A stretch of DNA of 13,967 nucleotides from Paramacrobiotus metropolitanus (lineage: Eukaryota > Tardigrada > Eutardigrada > Parachela > Macrobiotidae), in contig NW_026570483.1 of NCBI RefSeq assembly GCF_019649055.1, positions 64,001 through 77,967 on the forward strand. Direction: 5' to 3'. Both the position numbers and the translations under genes were made by a program. Each line of letters opens with the position of its first letter. Within the stretch, counting starts at the first letter, position 1. The notes under the pieces were generated by a model. The model was not told where the DNA came from. It made no database searches and saw only the letters and a list, made by a program, of their open reading frames with translations. Positions 9,305 to 13,967 of the stretch are shown here, one piece after another.

Positions 9305-9427
9305 TACAGTGTGGAGTTTTTAAAGGAAGCAGAGCAGATCTATGCGAAGCTGTTCGGTAGGGCCTGCGGATTTGTCATTTGCATGCAAATTCGCAAAGGC
9401 AAAAATATGCTCCGAGCAGCGAAATGA
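9305..9427 (+). pseudogene. Fragment of a second SMYD-like gene (last exon)
   Basis: The frame FLKEAEQIYAKLFGRACGF (from 9317) down to MLRAAK and the TGA at 9425-9427 matches the end of the intact gene (YFKEAAEIYANLFGRVCEF ... MLRAAKCG). The last ~22 bp before the stop, ATATGCTCCGAGCAGCGAAA plus TG, are identical in both. No upstream MYND or SET exon is visible before it; the preceding 700 bp hold the secreted-protein 3' flank and the purine-rich tract. It is therefore a truncated paralogue. The retroelement begins immediately after it. Confidence 0.72.
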
Positions 9428-9493
9428 TTAAGATTTCTTTGGGGAAATCTTTTTATAATGAAGGCGGAGTTATCCGCTGATCACCGCGCGCGC

Positions 9494-9610
9494 ATTGGTC
9501 AGTCGTTCCTCCCCTGGCCAGGTAAAAGCAAACACTCTCCCATTCCTGACCACCTGGACTCGCCTATATAAAGCAGCTGACCACCAGCCGGCAGCCATTA
9601 GTTCGCCCGT
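9494..9610 (+). promoter_or_regulatory. Retroelement promoter (inverted CCAAT, TATA box)
   Basis: ATTGG (an inverted CCAAT box) at 9494-9498 is followed by TATATAAA at 9565-9572. Transcription would start about 30 bp on, near 9600. That would leave a leader of about 90 nt before the gag ATG at 9691. Confidence 0.6.
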
Positions 9611-9690
9611 TTTGCCTGGAGAAGATTTTTCTTTCGATTCAACGCTTTTGATTTTAACGTTTTTAACGTTAGCGAGTTTCGACGTTTACA

Positions 9691-10914
9691 ATGTTTTCTC
9701 GCGAGCAACTAGAGGCTATGTCTAAGCCAGCGCTGCGTGACCTCGTAGCACAGAACGAGTTACCAGTGTCCGGTAACAAGACAGCCCTGGTTAATCGTCT
9801 CCTGGCCTTCTACAACCCTCAACCACCGGTCGTGGAAGTGCAGCGCGACCCGGATGTCATGTCCATCCATGCCGATCACGACGAATCTGATGACGATGAG
9901 GACGGTCTCGATGGTTTACCGCCTGCCCCGTCACCGCCGCCTCCGTGCCCCTTTGCGAAGTACGGCTTGTCAGCAGCCACCAGCAAGCGCCTGCGTGATA
10001 ATGGCTTTCAAGATCTGCAGGATCTTAAGCTTATCCCAGCGCATCTGCTACCCACTTTGGTTTGCAGCCTCCGCGACGAACTTGTTCTCCGTCAGTACCT
10101 GTATCCTCAACCCGCCGCCAGCACCAGCACACTGACCGTATCCAACGTTGCCAACCACATGCGCACCGTGACCGTGGATGATCGTGTCCGCGCCACAGCT
10201 CGATCCCAGCACAAAAGGTCACGCTCTCGTTCCACTTCTTCTTCCTCCAGCTCATCATCCTCGTCTTCGTCCTCTTCAAGTAAGTCTGGCTGTTGTCTTG
10301 ACGATGCAGCCAAGTTACCAACACTGGCCCGCAAACTGCCTTGCCCGCATAAGTTTGTCTTCGCCCGCGCGCGCATTTCCGCCACCGGCCGCACTAAATC
10401 GAAAGTTGACCCACTGGACCTGCATCTTGACGAGTTCATGAGCGGGAGTCTGTCGCTGGCCAAACTCCTTGCCGGATCCCCGAAGCATGCCAGTACTCTC
10501 GCTGAGTATCTGGATTACTTAGAATACTTGGCAGTTAAACGGCAGGACTACTACGCTAAAACAGTACTGCAGTTTGATAAGGACTTCCGCCGAAAAGCCG
10601 CGTTTGAAGGTTGCCGCTTAGATAACGCCACAGCCCGCGATGCAATTGGTGGTAAATACTTTCACGCTAAACATTTGTTTGCCGCCACTCACTCAGACTT
10701 CAACCGCACCGGCAACAACAACCATGCCGGTCGTTTTCGCACCTACACCAATCCTAATGCCGTCAACAACCGCCCCAACCCACCACCACTCTGCATCCGT
10801 TTCAACGAAAACCGCTGCCCGCCGAATTCTAACTGCCGCTTCGTCCACCGCTGCGACCGTTGCAATCGCACCGACCATGGCCGTCTGCAGTGCCCCATTA
10901 TCGCCGATACTTAG
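9691..10914 (+). CDS. Gag-like protein with SAP domain and zinc fingers
   Basis: This is an intact 407-residue ORF starting at ATG 9691. Residues about 2-38 (SREQLEAMSKPALRDLV ... GNKTALVNRLL) fit a SAP domain, a helix-loop-helix DNA-binding motif. An acidic stretch (about 57-69) and a helical segment (KYGLSAATSKRLRDNGF) follow. A basic SR plus poly-Ser tract is at about 174-199. A helical region (about 240-335, FMSGSLSLAKLLAG onward) sits where capsid-like domains lie in Ngaro-type gags. The C-terminus has a CCCH finger, C-x7-C-x5-C-x3-H, from about residue 368, directly followed by a C-x2-C-x4-H-x4-C zinc knuckle. It probably packages element RNA; SAP may add chromatin binding. The RT ORF overlaps its end in another frame. 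Confidence 0.75.
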   Translation: MFSREQLEAMSKPALRDLVAQNELPVSGNKTALVNRLLAFYNPQPPVVEVQRDPDVMSIHADHDESDDDEDGLDGLPPAPSPPPPCPFAKYGLSAATSKRLRDNGFQDLQDLKLIPAHLLPTLVCSLRDELVLRQYLYPQPAASTSTLTVSNVANHMRTVTVDDRVRATARSQHKRSRSRSTSSSSSSSSSSSSSSSKSGCCLDDAAKLPTLARKLPCPHKFVFARARISATGRTKSKVDPLDLHLDEFMSGSLSLAKLLAGSPKHASTLAEYLDYLEYLAVKRQDYYAKTVLQFDKDFRRKAAFEGCRLDNATARDAIGGKYFHAKHLFAATHSDFNRTGNNNHAGRFRTYTNPNAVNNRPNPPPLCIRFNENRCPPNSNCRFVHRCDRCNRTDHGRLQCPIIADT

Positions 10915-11872
10915 CCCTTCATCGCGAGAAAGAGATGAAAGCGCAGTTACTTCTTTGTTTTCGGAATCTGGTTGTTTTTGCTCTTCTTCTAATTACAGTT
11001 ATTCTCCTTCTCACAATCTTGATAACTTGTTATGTCAGTCTGTTAATGAGTGCGGCACGCTGGCCCAAGAAAATACTCTCTCTGTCGACAGTAATAAAAG
11101 TCTGGCCTTGTCTTGCGATGTTGATCTCTTGCAACGCTGTAAACTGACACAAAAGCATACAGTATGGCAGGCTGAATTAATTAGTGACCCTGATGCAGAA
11201 TTCTTACTGCAAGGCATAACAAAAGGCTTTCACATAGTTGACACTAATCAAACGCTCAGTAACTCTGATACCGCTAATTACAAATCCGCATTGTCTCCAC
11301 AGGCTAAAGCATCTCTTGATAAACTTTTCAGCGAAGAGTTAGCAGCAGGCTTAATCTCTGTTCAAACACAACAACCCACGCGCATACAGGCTATCAGTGC
11401 GGTGCCTAAGAAAGGTACCAATAAGCTGCGCCCGATTACTGACTGCAGTCGTCCAGCAAATGATCCCTTAAGTCCTTACACTGCACCTGCGCCCTTTACA
11501 TTCGAATCTATTGACGACGCGATTGCCGTCAGCACCCATAATACTTTCTACGCTATTGTTGATCTGAAAACCGCTTACCGCTCGGTTCCTATATTCCCAC
11601 CACACAGACAGTATCAGGGTTTTAGATGGCAGTTGCCGGGCGCGCCAGTGCAGTTTTTTGTCGATAACTTTCTTTGCTTCGGTTTAGCGTGTGTCCCATC
11701 AATCTTTAATCGAATTCCTACGGCTATAGCACGGATGATGCGCCGGCGCGGCTTTAAAATTGTGGCATACCTTGATGACTTCTTACTTATAGCTGACACT
11801 TATGCAGAGTGTACAGCCGCACAGGAATCACCAATTGCGCTGCTTATAACGCTTGGGTTTAGTGTAAACTGA
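10877..11872 (+). CDS. Reverse transcriptase ORF of DIRS/Ngaro type, cut by an in-frame TGA
   Basis: The frame is +1 relative to gag and is open from 10640. The most credible start is ATG 10877 in an ideal ACCATGG context, overlapping gag by 38 nt; re-initiation or frameshifting could also express it. RT motifs occur in order: NYKSALSP, VPKKGTNKLRPITDCSRP, the metal-binding Asp of AIVDLKTAYRSVPI, GFRWQLPG, NFLCFGLACVPSIFNRI, and the catalytic YLDDFLLI. Conservation around DCSRP and FGL..PSIFNR is typical of tyrosine-recombinase retroelements rather than Gypsy or LINE elements. The TGA at 11870-11872 interrupts a region that is normally coding. The key aspartates remain, but without the downstream domains the copy cannot be functional. 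Confidence 0.75.
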   Translation: MAVCSAPLSPILSPSSRERDESAVTSLFSESGCFCSSSNYSYSPSHNLDNLLCQSVNECGTLAQENTLSVDSNKSLALSCDVDLLQRCKLTQKHTVWQAELISDPDAEFLLQGITKGFHIVDTNQTLSNSDTANYKSALSPQAKASLDKLFSEELAAGLISVQTQQPTRIQAISAVPKKGTNKLRPITDCSRPANDPLSPYTAPAPFTFESIDDAIAVSTHNTFYAIVDLKTAYRSVPIFPPHRQYQGFRWQLPGAPVQFFVDNFLCFGLACVPSIFNRIPTAIARMMRRRGFKIVAYLDDFLLIADTYAECTAAQESPIALLITLGFSVN

Positions 11873-12007
11873 GAAAAGCTAATATTCCCAACCAACCGCG
11901 TAAAATTTTTGGGCCTCATTATTGACTCTTGTTTACAACGTGTTGAACTCCCACAAGACAAGATGTCAGCCTTAATGGCTATGTGCGACCATTTCCAAAC
12001 GCAAAGT
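11873..12007 (+). pseudogene. RT continuation after the premature stop
   Basis: The same frame continues past the TGA with RT homology: FPTNRVKFLGLIIDS, then VELPQDKMSALM, matching the thumb-proximal FLG-x-x-ID-S ... LP-x-x-K pattern. The stop is therefore a nonsense change inside the domain, not its natural end. Homology fades after about CDHFQTQ, where another sequence starts. Confidence 0.65.
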
Positions 12008-12383
12008 GTCAGATCAGACACAGAAGCAGGAAGAAATGGGGCAAATACAGCCTTTATTGTGATAACAATAAAGCAACAACACACAAAAACCAACAGAAAA
12101 CCCAATGCGGGAAAAGCTGGAAAAAGTGCCTGCAGTGCGCTGGTGAGGAATCGTGATTAATGATTCCGCGTGCTGCGAGTGTGCAACAGCTGATGCTGCA
12201 AAGCATGGAATCGCCCGTAGGCGCAGGGCTCCACCCCCAAGAGTGCAGAGAAATGCGCTGATTGGTCAGCGTAGACAAAGTATACGCTGAGTAAGCAGCG
12301 TAATAGCGCGGCACGAATGGAGTAGCCATGTGCGGGCGGGCGACAGAGCAAAGCCACAAGAGGTGTCTACCGCCTCGAGTGAG
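12008..12383 (-). other. Unassigned segment, possibly a minus-strand LTR or terminal repeat
   Basis: It starts at the broken RT end with a GTGTC...GACAC inverted repeat. Read on the minus strand it has CCAAT (at 12265-12261) and, about 200 nt on, AATAAA (at 12058-12053), the order expected of an LTR. It shares ATTGGTCAG with the retroelement promoter (9494-9502 versus 12261-12269), but no longer match. No coding sequence is credible. Confidence 0.25.
12052..12073. repeat. 9-bp inverted repeat with AATAAA on both strands
   Basis: CTTTATTGT (12052-12060) and ACAATAAAG (12065-12073) are perfect complements around GATA. The palindrome supplies AATAAA on the + strand and, through TTTATT, on the minus strand. 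Confidence 0.6.
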
Positions 12384-12625
12384 CGGTCTCTGACATGCCT
12401 CTGGGCGGGAGTGGGAGCTCCTGCGAGCACCTTCCGACTCTGCCCCTGGCCGACCCGGTAGGGTGCCAGGATCCGATACCCGGTAGGGCCGGATGCCACT
12501 TTGTCTCTAAACCCGGTAGGGTCGCTTCCTCCAGACCCGCGGTGCAGTGCACCGAACGGCCGAAATCTGGAGTGCACTCTGGTTGCTGGGGGTTCCAGTG
12601 GGGTTTGAAGGCTTGGTTGGTCGAA
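12384..12625. repeat. GC-rich degenerate repeat block
   Basis: CCCGGTAGGG occurs three times (about 12456, 12480 and 12511), each time at or close to an exact copy. The opening GGTCTCTGACATGCCTCTGG with its GGGAGTGGGAG tail recurs at about 13241-13262, 13297-13312 and 13538-13557, linking this block to the array from 12845. No gene is seen. Confidence 0.6.
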
Positions 12626-12844
12626 CAAGTAAAAAAATAAAGTTTATAAGGCTCATATGTTAAACATCGAAATAAAAAAGATCACAATTCCGGTGAGAAT
12701 TAAGGAGAGTAAGATCATAGTTAGAGATCCCAAAGCCAATTCCTTTGGTTAATGGCTAAATAAAAACATCAATTTCTTTGGTTAATAAAGTCTAGAAAAA
12801 CCAGGTATGGTTAAAAAACTAGACGAAACAAAAGGCTTATTCCG
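12626..12844. other. AT-rich spacer with a two-copy direct repeat
   Basis: CCAATTCCTTTGGTTAAT (12736-12753) recurs as TCAATTTCTTTGGTTAAT (12769-12786), 33 bp apart. There are many short A-runs and no open frame of note. It separates two GC-rich repeat blocks. Confidence 0.5.
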
Positions 12845-13649
12845 ACTAGGTGTACCACAGGGCCGCGTTTGTCCACAGGGGTCCTAGTCAACGGTCCGCT
12901 TTATCCGGTAGGATATGTCTGGTCCTGTGAATCCGGGGCGACGGTTCCCAGAGATGTCCACAAGGGTCCAGTGAAGTAATTCCAGCGGAGTTGTATGAGG
13001 AAGGCACAGTTGCATGCGCAAGGACAAGTTGTCCCCTTCCTGATTGTGGTGGACCAAGCCCGGTTGGGCGGTCCATGGTGGGCCAGAGTGATGTCTCTGG
13101 ACAGGAGAGGTGCTCCTGTAGTGAAATGGACCAAACCCGTTAGGGTGGTCATAAAGGCTTTTAAATGATGCCTCTGAGCGGGAGGGGTGCTCCTGCTATC
13201 CAAAATGGTGTGCTTGGACCAATTCCGTTTGGATGGCCCATATGGGTCTGACATGCCTCTGTTGGACCTGACCCGTTAGGGTTGTCCCTGGTGTGGCGGG
13301 AGTGGGAGTCCTGTCGGATTCCTTCCCAGTGGCCCAAAATTGGTGCTTTGGACCAGTCCCGTTAGGGTGGTGCACATGGGTCTCTAACTTGGACCGGTTT
13401 GGCCTTGCATGCCAGTTTGGTCATGCGCCTAGGTCCAAAAATCTTCTAAGTCCACGAGGGCCACAATGGAAAAATTTTCTAAGTCCCAGGACCGAGGTGA
13501 TGTGATGGACCAAACCCGTTGGGGCGGTCCAAACTCGGTCTCTGACATGCTCTGGGCCGGGATACGAGGTTCCATTGTGATATGGCTCACCTCCGGCTGG
13601 TGTGGGACGTTTGGGTCCTGTATAACAGGTTTTGGCTCTCCGGTGTGGA
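12845..13649. repeat. Degenerate array of GGACC...GGTCC dyad motifs
   Basis: A ~24-bp near-palindrome, GGACC, a short arm ending in CCCG, TT, an arm starting in GGG, then GGTCC, occurs at 13051, 13128, 13216, 13264, 13350 and 13507, with a looser form near 12893. Spacing is irregular (77, 88, 48, 86, 157). Between copies are variants of GACATGCCTCTG and GGGAGTGGGAG/GAGGTGCTCCTG. From about 13420, GGTCCAAAA and CTAAGTCC words lead into the short-unit satellite. Open frames across it follow the repeat and show no protein motif. Confidence 0.7.
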
Positions 13650-13967
13650 CTTAGTCGTTTTTTGATGAGCCACGTCGTTGGACGGGCCAAAAAACTTAGA
13701 AAATTTTCAGTGGGCCACGTCATTGGACGGGCCAAAAGACTTAGTCGATTTTTGGTGGGCCACGTCGTTGGACGGGCCAAAAGACTTAGTCTTTTTCGAC
13801 GGTCCAAAATTGATGGCGGGCCAAATGGACTTAGTCGCTTTTTCGACGGTCCAAGGTGTATGGCGGGCCAAAAGGACTTAGTCGTTTTTTTGACGGTCCA
13901 AAGTGTATGGCGGGCCAAAAGGACTTAGTCGTTTTTTCGACGGTCCAAGGTGTATGGCGGGCCAAAA
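13650..13967. repeat. 45/47-bp satellite array, continuing past the window
   Basis: The GGGCCAAA word starts at 13684, 13729, 13774, 13818, 13865, 13912 and 13959, giving spacings of 45, 45, 44, 47, 47 and 47. Early units carry GCCACGTC(G/A)TTGGAC; later ones carry a CGACGGTCCAA...TGTATGGC block instead. Each later unit includes GTCG, a T-run, CGAC flanked by GGAC and GTCC, so it can form a hairpin. Similarity between neighbouring units increases to the right, suggesting the array is homogenised beyond the edge. Confidence 0.85.

Larger units (their letters stand above)
9428..12007 (+). mobile_element. DIRS/Ngaro-like retrotransposon, 3'-truncated
   Basis: The element has a 5' promoter region, a gag-like ORF with SAP and zinc motifs, and an overlapping reverse-transcriptase ORF of the tyrosine-recombinase retroelement type. 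The RT homology stops near 12007, where unrelated sequence begins, so RNase H, recombinase and the 3' terminal repeats are missing. The exact 5' boundary is not visible; it lies between the SMYD remnant (ending 9427) and the promoter at about 9490. An internal stop in RT shows the copy is defective. Confidence 0.65.

Noticed and set aside
10107-10463. Minus-strand frame with an acidic EEDEDEDDELEEEE run
   Set aside because: It is the complement of the poly-Ser codons of the gag ORF, so the acidity is a by-product.
12266-12628. 120-residue minus-strand frame over the LTR-like/repeat boundary
   Set aside because: It spans two unrelated repeats and shows no motif; it is probably open only because the region is GC-rich.
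13421-13918. 165-residue minus-strand open frame with repeated WPAIHLGPSKKRLS-like segments
   Set aside because: It is the satellite translated; its repeating peptide follows the 45/47-bp DNA unit and it has no independent protein motif.
12384-13967. CRISPR-like array suspected from the regularly spaced dyads
   Set aside because: The spacers are themselves repetitive and irregular in length, the setting is eukaryotic and no cas genes are present.

Overview
The window looks like nuclear DNA of an invertebrate animal. It holds a spliced SET/MYND (SMYD-type) gene with mostly short introns (60-135 nt), a small two-exon secreted-protein gene, AATAAA-type poly(A) signals, TATA/CCAAT promoter elements, a tyrosine-recombinase-type (DIRS/Ngaro-like) retrotransposon and a DNA-transposon remnant. 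No bacterial operon structure, rRNA or tRNA is seen. The species cannot be named from the sequence alone.

Layout, all genes on the + strand. 1-371: 3' end of a Thr/Cys-rich secreted-type protein gene (copy 1). 372-2988: its 3' flank, a weak histone-H1-like fragment, a perfect 15-bp hairpin, a ~528-bp inverted-repeat transposon remnant (885-1412) and about 1.6 kb of unassigned DNA. 2989-5726: a SMYD-like gene of about eight exons with an intact MYND zinc finger but an altered SET catalytic core; its long intron carries short tandem repeats. 5727-7334: intergenic, with a hairpin and a TATA/CCAAT core-promoter candidate. 7335-8622: second copy of the Thr/Cys-rich gene, with a signal-peptide exon. 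8623-9427: homologous 3' flank, a purine-rich tract and a broken copy of the last SMYD exon. 9428-~12007: a DIRS/Ngaro-like retroelement with its own promoter, a gag-like protein (SAP domain plus CCCH finger plus zinc knuckle) and an overlapping reverse-transcriptase ORF that has an in-frame stop and is then truncated. ~12008-12383: foreign sequence resembling a minus-strand LTR. 12384-13967: degenerate repeats built on GGACC...GGTCC dyads, passing into a 45/47-bp hairpin-forming satellite that runs off the right edge.

The two host families occur as pairs (secreted protein, then SMYD end) in the same order, which suggests an old tandem segmental duplication whose second copy lost most of its SMYD gene. 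The retroelement lies just past that remnant. No functional link between the SMYD and secreted families can be shown from the sequence; their pairing is the main thing to test. The most unusual items are the apparently catalytically altered SMYD protein, the unrecognised secreted family, the multi-domain gag protein, and the dyad-rich repeat field at the right edge.
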